This document shows positions 48,417 through 58,541 of a stretch of DNA of 64,000 nt, piece by piece. The notes beneath the pieces are model-generated. The model was not told the origin of the DNA and did not search any database. It saw nothing but the letters and a program-made list of their open reading frames with translations. This DNA is from Cryptosporangium aurantiacum (GTDB lineage: Bacteria > Actinomycetota > Actinomycetes > Mycobacteriales > Cryptosporangiaceae): assembly GCF_900143005.1 (NCBI RefSeq), contig NZ_FRCS01000005.1:496001-560000 (forward strand), written 5' to 3'. The translations under genes were made by a program, and so were the position numbers. The first letter of the stretch is position 1. The number at the start of each line of letters is the position of its first letter.

Positions 48417-49754
48417 GTGAAGAAGCTGCGGGGGAATACCGCCAACGCCGCCGGCCTCGCCGACCAACTGGTCAGCGCCGGGGCGAACGCCGCGACGGGT
48501 CTGCTCGTCCTGCCGTTCCTCGCCCCCGCCGAGGCCGGTGCGGTGCTGTTCGCGATCGGCGTCGGCTACTTCGCGATCGGGATCGCCCGTGCGCTGGTCG
48601 GCGACGTGTTACTCACGTACTCCGCCCGCTACGGCGACGCCGAGCGAGCCCGGCAGGCCACCAGTGCCACGAAGACCGCGGGCGCTCTGGGGCTGATCAC
48701 CGCCCTGATAGTGGTCGCCGCCTGGGCCACCGGCCCCGACTTCCTCAGCGAGCTGATCTGGCTGGCGCCGTTCCTGCCGTTCGTCCTGGTGCACGACGCC
48801 GGGCGGTACGTGTTCCTCGCCGCGCGCCGGCCGCAGCGTGCGCTGATCTCCGATCTGACCTACATCGCCGTCCAGGGCGTCCTGCTGACCGCGCTGCTCG
48901 TCGCCGGGTTCCGCGACGGGGCGGTGTTTCTCTGCGCCTGGGGCGTCGGTGGCGTCGCCGGGGCGTTGTCGTTCCTGATCCGCGCGCGGATCAACGTCGT
49001 TGATCTACGGCGGGGCGACCTGCGCGACTGGGTCAGGGAGACCAGGCACCTCTCGGGCTGGCTGACGCTCACCGCGCTGCTCGGCCAGGCTCAGGTGCAG
49101 TTCGTCTACACGCTCGTGACCGGCCTGTTGACGCCCGCTGCGCTGTCGATACTGCGTGCCGCGCAGTACGGGCTGCTGATGCCCGCGCAGAACCTCCAGA
49201 TGGCGGTCTCCAGCCTGCTGGTGCCCCGGATGTCGCGGCTTGCCGGTGCGGGCGACCGAGCCGGGATCGCCCGGCTGCTGCGCCGGGCGCTGACCGCAAC
49301 CGCGCTGTGCGGCCTCGTGCCGGTCGCGCTGTCGCCGCTGGCCGGGCCTCTCCTGGACGCGATCCTGCCGAAGTACGCCCAGGCGGCGACGATCGCGTTG
49401 CCGGTGGCGATCCAGGCCGCGATCTACCTCGTCCAGGTGCCGTTCACCGCGGCGCTGCGCGGGATGCAGCGCGTCCGCAGCCTGTTCGTGCAGTACGTCG
49501 TGTTCTTCGTGACCCAGGTGGCGTGCCTGATCGGCGGCACGCTCGCGTTCGACCTGCGCGGCGCTGCCTGGGGCATGATGGCGGGCTCCGCGGTCGGCCT
49601 GGTCACGATGGTGATCCTGTACCGGAGAGCGCTGGCGAAGCTAGAACCCGCCGAGCCGGACCCCGGCCCGAAAGAAACCGACCCGCCTCCCGGAGCAGCC
49701 ACGACGACCGAAACCGTGGCCGACGAGAACGCTGGGCCGACGCCCGTACGATGA
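48417..49754 (+). CDS. Polysaccharide flippase (MOP superfamily, Wzx-like)
   Basis: A 445-residue protein with about 12-14 membrane helices, of the oligosaccharide-flippase class; the N-terminal [20 protein letters not shown] is typical. Its role would be to move lipid-linked glycan units across the membrane. The last ~30 residues are a Pro/Glu tail. A TAACCT ends 6 nt before the GTG, so an internal leaderless transcript is possible. It follows the CDP-alcohol gene by 23 nt. Confidence 0.85.
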   Translation: MKKLRGNTANAAGLADQLVSAGANAATGLLVLPFLAPAEAGAVLFAIGVGYFAIGIARALVGDVLLTYSARYGDAERARQATSATKTAGALGLITALIVVAAWATGPDFLSELIWLAPFLPFVLVHDAGRYVFLAARRPQRALISDLTYIAVQGVLLTALLVAGFRDGAVFLCAWGVGGVAGALSFLIRARINVVDLRRGDLRDWVRETRHLSGWLTLTALLGQAQVQFVYTLVTGLLTPAALSILRAAQYGLLMPAQNLQMAVSSLLVPRMSRLAGAGDRAGIARLLRRALTATALCGLVPVALSPLAGPLLDAILPKYAQAATIALPVAIQAAIYLVQVPFTAALRGMQRVRSLFVQYVVFFVTQVACLIGGTLAFDLRGAAWGMMAGSAVGLVTMVILYRRALAKLEPAEPDPGPKETDPPPGAATTTETVADENAGPTPVR

Positions 49755-49794
49755 GCCGCAGACTGCCCGAGCCCTCGATCAGAATGGATTCGCA

Positions 49795-50859
49795 GTGACC
49801 GATCCGACCCTTCCCACCGCCACCGGCACGCCCTCCGAGTCGGAGCGGCGGGTGGCCTTCGTGACCGGTATCACCGGGCAGGACGGGTCGTACCTGGCCG
49901 AATTGCTGCTCGCCAAGGGCTACGAGGTGCACGGCATCATCCGCCGGGCGTCGATGTTCAACACCGAGCGGCTGGACGCCATCTACCAGGACCCGCACGA
50001 GGCCCACCGGCGCCTGTTCCTGCACTACGGCGACGTCACCGACGCCAGTGGCCTGGTCAACGCGATCCGCGACATCCGGCCGACGGAGGTCTACCACCTG
50101 GCCGCGCAGAGCCACGTGCGGGTGAGCTTCGACATCCCGGAGTACACCGGCGACACCACGGGCCTGGGCACGGTCCGGTTGCTCGAGGCGATCCGGGCGG
50201 CCAAGGTCGAGACGCGGTTCTACCAGGCGTCCACGTCCGAGCTGTACGGGGCGACGCCGCCGCCGCAGGACGAGCAGACGCCGTTCCACCCGCGGAGCCC
50301 GTACGGCGTCGCGAAGATGTACTCGTACTGGATGACCGTGAACTACCGGGAGTCCTACGGTCTGCACGCATCGAACGGCATCCTGTTCAACCACGAGTCC
50401 CCGCGGCGCGGCGAGACGTTCGTGACCCGCAAGATCACGCGTGCGGTGGCGCGGATCGCGGCCGGGCTGCAGGAGGACCTGTTCCTCGGCAATCTCGACG
50501 CGGTGCGCGACTGGGGTTACGCGCCGGAGTACGTCGAGGGCATGTGGCGGATCCTGCAGCAGGACGAGCCGGACGACTACGTGCTGGCGACCGGCGTCCC
50601 CGCGACCGTGCGGGACTTCGTCACCGCGGCGTTCAGCCACGTCGGGCTCGACTGGGAGAAGTACGTCAAGCACGACTCCCGCTACGAGCGGCCGGCCGAG
50701 GTCGACGCGCTGATCGGCGACCCGGGGAAGGCCGAGCGGCAGCTGGGGTGGAAGGCGACCACGGACTGGCGTCGGCTGGCGCAGATCATGGTCGACGCGG
50801 ACATCCAGCAGCTCGACGATCAGCTGTCCGGCCGGTCCATCCGTCTCGACGACCGGTAA
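49795..50859 (+). CDS. gmd: GDP-mannose 4,6-dehydratase
   Basis: A 354-residue short-chain dehydrogenase-type enzyme making GDP-4-keto-6-deoxymannose. The NAD(P) loop is [39 protein letters not shown] and the YxxxK pair in [12 protein letters not shown] complete the active site; [20 protein letters not shown] is a family signature. GTG start, 40 nt after the flippase. The fucose synthase at 54 kb takes its product onward. Confidence 0.95.
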   Translation: MTDPTLPTATGTPSESERRVAFVTGITGQDGSYLAELLLAKGYEVHGIIRRASMFNTERLDAIYQDPHEAHRRLFLHYGDVTDASGLVNAIRDIRPTEVYHLAAQSHVRVSFDIPEYTGDTTGLGTVRLLEAIRAAKVETRFYQASTSELYGATPPPQDEQTPFHPRSPYGVAKMYSYWMTVNYRESYGLHASNGILFNHESPRRGETFVTRKITRAVARIAAGLQEDLFLGNLDAVRDWGYAPEYVEGMWRILQQDEPDDYVLATGVPATVRDFVTAAFSHVGLDWEKYVKHDSRYERPAEVDALIGDPGKAERQLGWKATTDWRRLAQIMVDADIQQLDDQLSGRSIRLDDR

Positions 50860-50880
50860 CCCGGCCACATACACGGCGAA

Positions 50881-50906
50881 GGCCGCGCCCCGCCGGGGGC
50901 GCGGCC
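50881..50906. terminator. Hairpin between convergent gmd and ligase genes
   Basis: Perfect 11-nt arms and a GCCG tetraloop, 21 nt after gmd and 10 nt before the stop of the convergent gene. Likely bidirectional terminator. Confidence 0.65.
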
Positions 50907-50916
50907 CGTGTGCCGT

Positions 50917-52584
50917 TCAGCGCGTGAACGAATCCGCGGCAGGCTCCCGCGGCGCGACCGCGGGAGCTGGTGCCCCCGCTGCTGGCGCCCCCGGCGGCCC
51001 GGCCGGCGACGGCACCGGCGGTGTAGCGCCATCGGACGGCACCGTGGGCCCTCGTTTGGCCGCCTGCGCGGCGGGCCCCAGCACGATCCAGGCCTCGGCC
51101 GCGAGCAGGAAGATCCAGAACGTCCCGCCGACGCCGCCGAGCAACCAGTCCGCCCACGGGATCGTCGCCAGCGACGCCACCACCGCGATCGTGAACCACG
51201 CGGGGACGCCACGGCGCAATGCACGCCACAGCAGCAGCCCGAGCCCGAACAGGAACGCGATACATCCGAGGATGCCCGCCCGGCGCAGCGCGCCGATCGC
51301 CGAGTTGTCGGTGGTCAGCTCCGGCCGCTCGCCGACCACGCCGGTGTCCTCCCGGACCACCGCACCCCGTGGATCGGAGTTGTTGCCGAACAGCTTCGCG
51401 ACGATCGCGTCGGCCTCGAACTCGTCGATCACCTGCTTCCAGGTGTCGACGCGGCCGCTCGTGATGTCGGCCGTCTCGTTCTCGGTGGCGGGCGTCGTCC
51501 CCGGGTCCTGGTAGCGGCTCTGGAACAGCGAGGACACCCCGCCCATCCCGATGAACACCATGCCGACCAGGACGAACGGCAGGACGGCCGCCAGCACCGC
51601 CCGGCGCACCGAGGGGTAGTGGGGCAGCCCGTCGTCCGGAACCACGGCGCCACGACGCGCCCACCACTGCTTCCGGGCCACGACCAGCAGATGGACACCC
51701 GCCGCGCAGGCCAGGAACAGCCACGCGGTGCGGGAGTTCGTCAGCAGGATGACCAGCCCGGTCAGCCCCAGCGCAGCACCGCGCTGCCAGCGGGCGAACG
51801 ACCGGTCGGGCGCGATCCGCAACGAGATCAGCACGCCGATCAGCGCCAGCGAGTTCGGGTGGTACAGCAGGCCGGGGCCACCCCAGAAGCGGCCGGTCAT
51901 GCGTGCGCCCCAGGCTCCCTCCGGCACCGCGTGAACGTCGTCCAGGATGTTGCCGGAACCGACCAGGAACAGCGCAGCGATCGCGAACAGGAACGCGGTG
52001 ACGACGCCGATCGACGGGTCGCGGCCGGTGCGGCGCAGCGCGACGATGATGCCGAGCGCGGCCACCGCCGAGACGCCGAAGTACGCGACCCGCTGGCCGC
52101 CCACCGTCCAGCTCGCGGTCAGGATCGCCGAGATGATGCCGAGCGGCCAGTACGCCAGCCCGAGCCACGCGGCGCCGAGCCGCGGCAGCCGGATCGCGTC
52201 CCGGAACCAGGGGAACGTCCAGAGCAGCAGGAGCAGGGCGCCGAGCGCGTAGACCGACCACGTCACCGCGCGGGTCGTGGTCCACGTCCACGACATGATC
52301 CCGCAGAACACCACGAACCCGCCGACGGCGAGGCCCGACCAGGTGACGCCCCGCAGCGAGAGCGCGAAGCCGGCCACGGCCACCGCCAGTGCGGCACCGA
52401 TCGCGGCCCGCGTCCCGTTGGCGGCATTCTCGGCGACGGCCTCCACCAACCAGGCGATCACCACGACGACCGCGCCGATCAGGACGAAGCGGCGGTGCCG
52501 CGCCGTCCACCGATCAGGGTCGAGGAAAGGCCCACCGGACCCAAGACGCTGGGCAAGGGGGCTGACGCGCTCTTCGATCGCCAC
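50917..52584 (-). CDS. O-antigen ligase/polymerase-like membrane protein
   Basis: A 555-residue protein with about 12 membrane helices and a large outside loop between about residues 310 and 440, as in O-antigen ligases and Wzy polymerases. WGGPGLLYHPNSLALIGVLI, just ahead of the central helices, and NSRTAWLFLACAAGVHLL are typical PF04932-type stretches. The C-terminus is Pro/Ala-rich. GTG at 52584 (VAIEERVSPLAQRLG) is chosen because upstream sequence lacks homologous character. It should polymerise or attach the glycan outside the membrane. Confidence 0.8.
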   Translation of the reverse strand: MAIEERVSPLAQRLGSGGPFLDPDRWTARHRRFVLIGAVVVVIAWLVEAVAENAANGTRAAIGAALAVAVAGFALSLRGVTWSGLAVGGFVVFCGIMSWTWTTTRAVTWSVYALGALLLLLWTFPWFRDAIRLPRLGAAWLGLAYWPLGIISAILTASWTVGGQRVAYFGVSAVAALGIIVALRRTGRDPSIGVVTAFLFAIAALFLVGSGNILDDVHAVPEGAWGARMTGRFWGGPGLLYHPNSLALIGVLISLRIAPDRSFARWQRGAALGLTGLVILLTNSRTAWLFLACAAGVHLLVVARKQWWARRGAVVPDDGLPHYPSVRRAVLAAVLPFVLVGMVFIGMGGVSSLFQSRYQDPGTTPATENETADITSGRVDTWKQVIDEFEADAIVAKLFGNNSDPRGAVVREDTGVVGERPELTTDNSAIGALRRAGILGCIAFLFGLGLLLWRALRRGVPAWFTIAVVASLATIPWADWLLGGVGGTFWIFLLAAEAWIVLGPAAQAAKRGPTVPSDGATPPVPSPAGPPGAPAAGAPAPAVAPREPAADSFTR

Positions 52585-52850
52585 GGCTGTGCTGAGTCCT
52601 CCGGTCGCTGTACGCAGCGTCGCTGCCTTCTGCTCCCCTGGGCGGCTGCGCTGTTGCCCCGCAGCGCTCCCGCACAGTGGACTCGACACCCGTACTGCCC
52701 CGGCGTGCAGCCGCGCCGCAGCGCGCCGGTCGGCAGCTGGGCACCGATTCCGCTGATTCTCGCATTGGTTCATGTGAGCCACGGACGGTACTCGCCAGCT
52801 ACACGCCGTCTATCTCGTGGACTCCCAAAGTAACAACGGAGTTTGCTTCC

Positions 52851-54032
52851 TCAGCGTTTCACCGTACGGGCCGCGATCAGCTCCTCGTACACGCCGAGCA
52901 GCGCCGCGGTCGTCACGGTCGTGGAGAACTTCTGCTCGTACCGATGGCGAGCCACCGTAGCGAGGCCCGGCGCCTCGGCCACCACCCGCGGCAGCACCGC
53001 GGCGAGCGCATCCACCTCCGGCGGCACGGTCCAGCCCGCCGCCGCGGAGCCCGAACCCACGAGGAACGGCAACCCACCCATCGCCGTGGCCAGCACCGGC
53101 CGCCCGTTCGCCAGCGCCTCCACCACGACCATCGGACAGACCTCGTCCCACGTCGACGGCGTCACCAACGCGGCTGACGAACGCATCGCGTCCTGCACCT
53201 CGTCGTGCGTGCGTCGTCCGAGCAGCTCGATGTCGGCCCGCCCGGCCGCTGCGGCGGTGACCGACGACAACAACGGCCCGTCGCCGATCAGCCGCAGCGT
53301 GCCCAGCGACCCCTCGGGGTGCCGCTGCCAGGCGTCCAACAGGAGGTTGAGGCCTTTTTCGGCGGAGAACCGGCCCACGAACAGCAACCCGTTCCCGGGT
53401 TGCGAGTGCGTGCCCGGGTCGGGCACGCCGTTGGGTTTCACGGTGATCTGTGCCTCGGACACCCCGAACGATCGCAGATGATCGGCGATGGCCGGAGTCA
53501 GCGCCAGATATCGATCCACCGAGTGCCAGGTGCCGCGGTGCACGGTGAGCGTCGTCGCCATCAGCGCGCTCTGCGCCTTCGAGCCCCGGTAGCACGAGTG
53601 CTGCACGGCCGGGTACGGATAGGCCTTGCCCAGACAGTCGTGACACGAGTGGCCGTCGCGGAAGTACAGCCCGTTCGCACACACCTGGCGGAAGTTGTGC
53701 ACGGTATGGACGACCGGAACACCGTGGGCGTGCGCGGTACGGATCACCCACGGGGACAGCAGCGGGTAGGGATTGTGCAGGTGGAGCACGTCCGGCCGCG
53801 ACGACTCCAGCAGCGCGGCCAGCTCCCGCTGAGCGGTACGCGCGTAGATCGGCGAGATCGGCAGCAGCGCTTTCTGCCCCTTGGACAACGACGCGATCTC
53901 GTCCGAGCTGCGCTGGAACGGCAGCACGGTGACACCGGCGTCCGCGAGCAGCCGTGACTCGAGGTCGACGACCGTGTTCTCCCCCGACGGGTTGGCCGAT
54001 ACGTAGCGGTTGTGCGCTATCACGATCTTCAC
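52851..54032 (-). CDS. Glycosyltransferase family 4
   Basis: A 393-residue GT-B glycosyltransferase. It starts with KIVIAHNRYVSANPSGENTV; FVGRFSAEKGLNLLLDAW and the E-x7-E motif region EVCPMVVVEALANGRPVLAT are GT4 features. A Cys-rich segment (FRDGHSCHDCLGKAYPYP) matches a subgroup of polysaccharide glycosyltransferases. GTG at 54032 with GGAGAG upstream. Divergent from the fucose synthase gene by 66 nt. Donor and acceptor unknown; GDP-fucose is one possibility. Confidence 0.9.
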   Translation of the reverse strand: MKIVIAHNRYVSANPSGENTVVDLESRLLADAGVTVLPFQRSSDEIASLSKGQKALLPISPIYARTAQRELAALLESSRPDVLHLHNPYPLLSPWVIRTAHAHGVPVVHTVHNFRQVCANGLYFRDGHSCHDCLGKAYPYPAVQHSCYRGSKAQSALMATTLTVHRGTWHSVDRYLALTPAIADHLRSFGVSEAQITVKPNGVPDPGTHSQPGNGLLFVGRFSAEKGLNLLLDAWQRHPEGSLGTLRLIGDGPLLSSVTAAAAGRADIELLGRRTHDEVQDAMRSSAALVTPSTWDEVCPMVVVEALANGRPVLATAMGGLPFLVGSGSAAAGWTVPPEVDALAAVLPRVVAEAPGLATVARHRYEQKFSTTVTTAALLGVYEELIAARTVKR

Positions 54033-54098
54033 GGCGCGGGGCTCTCCACAGGCTTGGATACGCTGGCGGCAGACGTTACTACCCGGAGAGGACCCCTC

Positions 54099-55067
54099 GT
54101 GGCCACCGCCCCCTTCCACCACCCGGTCCCCCGCGACGCCCGGGTTTACATCGCCGGCCACGGCGGGCTCGTCGGCTCGGCGCTCTGGCGCCACTTCGAG
54201 TCGGTCGGCTTCACGAACCTGGTCGGCCGCCGCTCGAAGGAGCTCGACCTGCGCGACCGGGAGTCGGTGCGGGCGTTCTTCGACGAGGTCCGCCCGGACT
54301 ACGTCATCGACGCCGCCGCGAAGGTCGGCGGCATCTTCGCGAACTCGACGTACCCGGCCGAGTTCCTCTCCGACAACCTGCGGATCCAGACGAACCTGCT
54401 GGACGCGGCCCACGAGTTCGGCGTCGAACGGTTCCTGTTCCTCGGCTCCTCCTGCATCTATCCGAAGTTCGCGCCGCAGCCGATCCGGGAGGATTCGCTG
54501 CTCACCGGCCCGCTCGAGGAGACCAACGACGCGTACGCGATCGCGAAGATCTCCGGGGTCATGCAGGTGCAGGCGATCCGGCGGCAGTACGGCCGCAACT
54601 ACATCTCGGCGATGCCGACGAACCTGTACGGGCCCGGCGACAACTTCGAGATTCCCGGCGCGCACGTCATGCCGATGGTCATGCGGCGCATGCACGAGGC
54701 CGTCGCGGCCGGCGACACGACGTTCACGATCTACGGCACCGGCACCCCCCGTCGTGAGTTCCTGCACACCGACGACCTCGCCCGTGCGTGCCTGACGCTA
54801 TTGGAGCGGTACGACAATCCCGCCCCGATCAACATCGGCGTCGGCGAGGACGTCACGATCGACGAACTGGTCCAGATGATCGCCGACGTCGTCGGCTACA
54901 CCGGCGAGTTCACGCACGACACCTCGAAGCCCGACGGAACGCCCCGCAAGGTCCTCGACGTCTCCCGGATCAAGGCCCTGGGCTGGGAGCCCACTGTGGA
55001 GCTCTGTGACGGTATCCGCAGCGTCTACGAGTGGTTCCTCACCCACCAGACCACTTTCCGCCACTGA
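54099..55067 (+). CDS. fcl: GDP-L-fucose synthase
   Basis: A 322-residue epimerase/reductase that turns GDP-4-keto-6-deoxymannose into GDP-L-fucose. NADP loop VYIAGHGGLVGSALWRHFE, active-site SSCIYPKFAPQPIREDSLL, and YxxxK in AYAIAKISG. The GTG at 54099 has GGAGAGGA upstream and gives the usual length; the open frame upstream overlaps the divergent gene. Works with gmd. Confidence 0.94.
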   Translation: MATAPFHHPVPRDARVYIAGHGGLVGSALWRHFESVGFTNLVGRRSKELDLRDRESVRAFFDEVRPDYVIDAAAKVGGIFANSTYPAEFLSDNLRIQTNLLDAAHEFGVERFLFLGSSCIYPKFAPQPIREDSLLTGPLEETNDAYAIAKISGVMQVQAIRRQYGRNYISAMPTNLYGPGDNFEIPGAHVMPMVMRRMHEAVAAGDTTFTIYGTGTPRREFLHTDDLARACLTLLERYDNPAPINIGVGEDVTIDELVQMIADVVGYTGEFTHDTSKPDGTPRKVLDVSRIKALGWEPTVELCDGIRSVYEWFLTHQTTFRH

Positions 55068-55239
55068 TTCATATCGACGCCTGCAGGGCGCGCGCCGGTC
55101 GCTTCCGCGTCCGGCGCGCGGTTCGTCCACCGAGTCGTCCCGCTCGTTCGTGCGTGGCGCTCGCCCAGCCTCCGGTCGCTGGGGGTGTGCAGGGTTGCTG
55201 ATTTCGGGTGGCGCGGCGGTGAACACTAAGCTCGCGGGC

Positions 55240-56016
55240 ATGAGCACGTCTACGCGACCGGGCACGTTCGTGTGCTGCGGCGTCCGCATCGAAGCACTCA
55301 CCCGCGAGCCCGCGGCGGCGCTGGTCGTCGACTCGCACTACGGGCAGGCGCGCCGCACCCACCTGTGCAACGCGTACACGCTCTCGCTCGCGGTGCGCGA
55401 CCCGGAGTACCGCGCGCTGCTCAACGCCGCCGACGTCAACTTCGCCGACGGGCACTACGTGGCGATGGTCGGGCGGCGTCGTGGGTTTCCGGACATGGCC
55501 GCACGGGTCTACGGCCCCGACCTGATGGCCGACACCATCGACCAGGGGCGGGCCCGAGGGCTGAAGCACTACCTCTACGGGGCGTCGCCCTCGACGGTGA
55601 CCGCGCTCGCCGAGAAGCTCGCCGAGCGGTTCCCCGGCGCGGAGTTCGTCGGCGTGGAGTCACCACCGTTCCGGCCGCTCTCCCCGGAGGAGGCGGACGA
55701 CCTTGTCGCGCGGGTGGCCGAGGCCAAGCCGGACGTGTTCTGGGTGGGTCTCGGGACTCCGCGCCAGGACAAGTTCGTCGCCGACTACACGGCGCGGCTG
55801 AACTGCACGGTCGTCCCGGTCGGTGCGGCGTTCGACTTCCACGCCGGAAACAAGCCGTCGGCGCCGGAGTTCCTACAGCGCCACGGCATGGAGTGGGCAT
55901 ACCGCTTCGCCACGGAGCCCCGCCGTCTCTGGAAGCGCTACCTGGTCGGCAACCCGGTCTTCATCTACGGCGCCCTCACCGACCGCTTCCGGACGGCCCG
56001 GTCAGAACGGCGCTGA
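55240..56016 (+). CDS. WecG/TagA/CpsF family glycosyltransferase
   Basis: A 258-residue GT26-type enzyme. Family motifs are NFADGHYVAMVGRRRGFPDM, VFWVGLGTPRQDKFV, VPVGAAFDFHAGNKPSAPEF and MEWAYRFATEPRRLWKRY. These enzymes add N-acetylmannosaminuronic acid, N-acetylmannosamine or related sugars to lipid-linked intermediates, early in teichoic acid or exopolysaccharide assembly. TAAGCT ends 7 nt before the ATG, so a leaderless transcript is possible. Its last codons and stop lie in a hairpin repeat element. Confidence 0.92.
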   Translation: MSTSTRPGTFVCCGVRIEALTREPAAALVVDSHYGQARRTHLCNAYTLSLAVRDPEYRALLNAADVNFADGHYVAMVGRRRGFPDMAARVYGPDLMADTIDQGRARGLKHYLYGASPSTVTALAEKLAERFPGAEFVGVESPPFRPLSPEEADDLVARVAEAKPDVFWVGLGTPRQDKFVADYTARLNCTVVPVGAAFDFHAGNKPSAPEFLQRHGMEWAYRFATEPRRLWKRYLVGNPVFIYGALTDRFRTARSERR

Positions 56017-56094
56017 CAGGCGAGCGCGAGGCCTTGAGTCACAGCCAGGACGCGACGGCCTCGCGCTCGACTGCCAGCGCCGCCCTGACCGGGC
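55996..56094 (+). repeat. 99-bp hairpin element, copy A
   Basis: 38-nt arms (55996-56033 and 56057-56094), 34 of 38 positions Watson-Crick paired, and a 23-nt loop starting TTGAGT and ending ACGCGAC. TCCAGGTCAG follows. The left arm holds the wecG stop codon. Copy B at 59096-59194 shares the outer arms, loop ends, lengths and following decamer. Confidence 0.85.
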
Positions 56095-56114
56095 TCCAGG
56101 TCAGTACCAAAGCA

Positions 56115-56145
56115 AAGCGCCCGCCCCCATTGGGGGCGGGCGCTT
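56115..56145. terminator. 14-bp terminator between wecG and rplL
   Basis: Perfect 14-nt arms and an ATT loop, between convergent genes. Confidence 0.75.
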
Positions 56146-56183
56146 CGTGTGTCAGTGGCGGCCGACGCTCGCGCCGGCACGGA

Positions 56184-56573
56184 TCACTTGACGGAGACGG
56201 TGGCGCCAGCGGCCTCGAGCTGGGCCTTCGCCTTGTCCGCGGTCTCCTTGTTGGCCTTCTCCAGGACCGGCTTCGGCGCGCCGTCGACCAGGTCCTTGGC
56301 CTCCTTCAGGCCGAGGTTGGTGAGGGCACGCACCTCCTTGATGACCTGGATCTTCTTGTCGCCGGCGCCCTCGAGAATGACGTCGAACTCGTCCTTGTCC
56401 GGCTCGGCCTCGGCGGCAGCGCCGGGGCCGGCCGGGCCGGCAACGGCGACGGCGGCCGGAGCGGCAGCCTTGACGTCGAAGGTGTCCTCGAAGAGCTTCA
56501 CGAACTCGGAGAGCTCGATCAGCGTCATCTCCTTGAACGCGTCGAGCAGCTCGTCGGTGCTGAGCTTCGCCAT
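56184..56573 (-). CDS. rplL: 50S ribosomal protein L7/L12
   Basis: A 129-residue stalk protein. N-terminal dimer domain ([20 protein letters not shown]), an Ala-rich hinge, and the C-terminal factor-binding domain ([32 protein letters not shown]). It recruits EF-Tu and EF-G. 90 nt after rplJ. Confidence 0.98.
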   Translation of the reverse strand: MAKLSTDELLDAFKEMTLIELSEFVKLFEDTFDVKAAAPAAVAVAGPAGPGAAAEAEPDKDEFDVILEGAGDKKIQVIKEVRALTNLGLKEAKDLVDGAPKPVLEKANKETADKAKAQLEAAGATVSVK

Positions 56574-56663
56574 GTCAGGCGTTTCCTTTCATCGGGGTGC
56601 CAGGGGGTCACCCCAGCGCGTATGTGAGTGCGGCGAGGCTGATCAGCCCCAACGCGGGGACGA

Positions 56664-57236
56664 TCAGGCTTCGGCCGAAGCCTCGGCAGCGGGAGCGTCG
56701 GCGCCGCCCTCGGCAGCCTTCTTCTCCTGCAGGGCCTGGGCGAGCCGGGCCAACTGGGTCGGCAGCGCGTTGAACGTCGCGGCAGCCTGCGCCATCTTGG
56801 CCTGCATGGCACCCGCGAGCTTCGCGAGCAGAACCTCGCGCGACTCCAGGTCGGCCAGCTTGGTGATGTCCTCGGCGCTCAGCTTGCGACCGTCGAGCAC
56901 GCCACCCTTGACCACCAGCAGCGGGTTGGCCTTGGCGAAGTCCCGCAGGCCCTTGGCGGCCTCGACCGGGTCACCCTTGACGAACGCGATCGCGGTCGGA
57001 CCGGTCAGCAGCTCGTCGATGTCGGTGATACCGGCATCACGTGCGGCGATCTTCGCGAGCGTGTTCTTCGTGACCGCGTAGGTCGTCTCGCGACCGAGCG
57101 AACGACGCAGCGTGGTCATCTGCGCCATCGTCAGTCCGCGGTACTCGGTGAGCACCGCCGCCGCCGAGTCGCGGAAACCGCCGGTCAGCTCAGCCACCGC
57201 GGCCGCCTTGTCGGGGCGGGCCTGAGTGTCAGCCAT
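56664..57236 (-). CDS. rplJ: 50S ribosomal protein L10
   Basis: A 190-residue L10, the base of the L7/L12 stalk. [38 protein letters not shown] and [17 protein letters not shown] are conserved. The C-terminal Ala-rich helix holds L12 dimers. A GAGGAGG lies before the ATG. Autoregulated in most bacteria through its leader, which is recognisable here. Confidence 0.97.
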   Translation of the reverse strand: MADTQARPDKAAAVAELTGGFRDSAAAVLTEYRGLTMAQMTTLRRSLGRETTYAVTKNTLAKIAARDAGITDIDELLTGPTAIAFVKGDPVEAAKGLRDFAKANPLLVVKGGVLDGRKLSAEDITKLADLESREVLLAKLAGAMQAKMAQAAATFNALPTQLARLAQALQEKKAAEGGADAPAAEASAEA

Positions 57237-57249
57237 GGGCCTCCTCTCT

Positions 57250-57452
57250 CGTAACTCGGGCTGGTCGTACCTGCCTGAAACGAGAGACGCCCCGGCGCAG
57301 GGCGCACGGGGCAGCACACAAGCCATTCGCGCAGAGATCTGCACGGGACCTACGGCGACCGTCCGGCCTGCGCGGGTCGCCCGCGCGAGGCGGGACCTTC
57401 GGCCGTACCGAGCGAACTCAGCACAGCGACCAGCGGTCTTCGGTGGATGTCA
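57250..57452 (-). ncRNA. L10 leader
   Basis: The minus-strand leader of rplJ contains the blocks seen in actinobacterial L10 leaders from memory: ACCGCTGGTCG, AAGGTCCCGC, GCGCAGGCCGGACGGTCGCC and GTAGGTC, followed by a GCCCCG/CGGGGC hairpin and TTTCAGGCAGG before the start. It binds L10(L12)n to repress rplJ-rplL. Confidence 0.8.
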
Positions 57453-57458
57453 TCGACC

Positions 57459-57487
57459 AGAATACGTGCGCCATCCGGTATCAGCAA
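57459..57487 (-). promoter_or_regulatory. rplJ promoter
   Basis: TTGCTG, 17 nt, TATTCT on the minus strand. Its predicted start, near 57452, falls at the beginning of the L10 leader. Confidence 0.65.
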
Positions 57488-57677
57488 AACGCGTTCCCCG
57501 CGTCACAGGGAACAGCGGACAAGAGGGGGCGTCGTCCGTGTTGCGCGCCGAGGAGCGCACTCGGCGACGCCCCCTCCGGCTCGGCCCACCCTTCGATCGC
57601 CAAGTTACCAGCCCACTCCGCGATGGCAGTGTGCGCGAGACGCAATGCCCCCATTCATCCCTCAGCCGGACGACGAA
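57488..57677. other. Gap upstream of the rplJ promoter
   Basis: No gene supported. Short open frames on both strands lack any family signature. Confidence 0.45.
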
Positions 57678-57706
57678 CGAGGCGGCCCCCATCGGGAGCC
57701 GCCTCG
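57678..57706 (-). terminator. Terminator after rplA
   Basis: CGAGGCGGC and GCCGCCTCG arms with a partly paired loop, 24 nt beyond the rplA stop. Confidence 0.6.
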
Positions 57707-57729
57707 TCGTGATGCGGGATGACCGAGCG

Positions 57730-58452
57730 TCAGGCAGACGTCGCAGCGTCCTCTTCGGTGAGGTTGCGCGACCGGTTCGGGTCGACCGGGATGCCCGGGC
57801 CCATGGTGGTCGTGAACGTCACCTTCTTGAGGTACTTGCCCTTCGCGGCGCTCGGCTTGGCGCGGTTGATCTCGTCGAGCGCGGCCGCGTAGTTCTCGAC
57901 CAGCTTCGTGTCGTCGAAGCTCGCCTTGCCGATGACGAGGTGCAGGTTCGACTGCTTGTCGACGCGGAAGTTGATCTTGCCGCCCTTGATGTCGGCAACC
58001 GCCTTGGTCACGTCCGGCGTGACCGTGCCGGTCTTCGGGTTCGGCATGAGACCGCGCGGGCCCAGGATCCGCGCGATCTTGCCGACCTTGGACATCTGGT
58101 CCGGGGTCGCGATGGCGGCGTCGAAGTCCAGCCACCCGCCCTGGATCCGCTCGATCAGGTCCTCGGAGCCCACTGCGTCGGCGCCGGCGGCCTCGGCCTG
58201 CGCGGCCTTGTCGCCGACCGCGAACACGATGACGCGAGCGGTCTTGCCGGTGCCGTGCGGCAGGTTGACCGTGCCACGCACCATCTGGTCGGCCTTGCGA
58301 GGGTCGACGCCGAGCCGGATCGCAACCTCGACGGTCGCGTCGTACTTGGTGGTGCTGGTGGTCTTGGCCAGCCGCGCCGCTTCGAGCGGGCTGTAGAGCT
58401 TCGTCTTGTCGACGGATTCCGCCGCCGTGCGGTACGCCTTGCTGCGCTTCAT
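57730..58452 (-). CDS. rplA: 50S ribosomal protein L1
   Basis: A 240-residue L1, [20 protein letters not shown], with [20 protein letters not shown] and [16 protein letters not shown]. It forms the mobile L1 stalk that helps release E-site tRNA. 89 nt after rplK. Confidence 0.98.
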   Translation of the reverse strand: MKRSKAYRTAAESVDKTKLYSPLEAARLAKTTSTTKYDATVEVAIRLGVDPRKADQMVRGTVNLPHGTGKTARVIVFAVGDKAAQAEAAGADAVGSEDLIERIQGGWLDFDAAIATPDQMSKVGKIARILGPRGLMPNPKTGTVTPDVTKAVADIKGGKINFRVDKQSNLHLVIGKASFDDTKLVENYAAALDEINRAKPSAAKGKYLKKVTFTTTMGPGIPVDPNRSRNLTEEDAATSA

Positions 58453-58541
58453 CTCATCTCCTACTAGCTAACGGAGTTCGTGGTTAGTGAGCCGCGCTCG
58501 GCTCTCCCACGACTTCTCGGTGGTGCTGCGGTGCCGGACGC

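Noticed and set aside
57226-58467. 413-codon plus-strand frame across the L10 leader and rplA
   Set aside because: Runs antisense to rplA and through the leader RNA; no motif.
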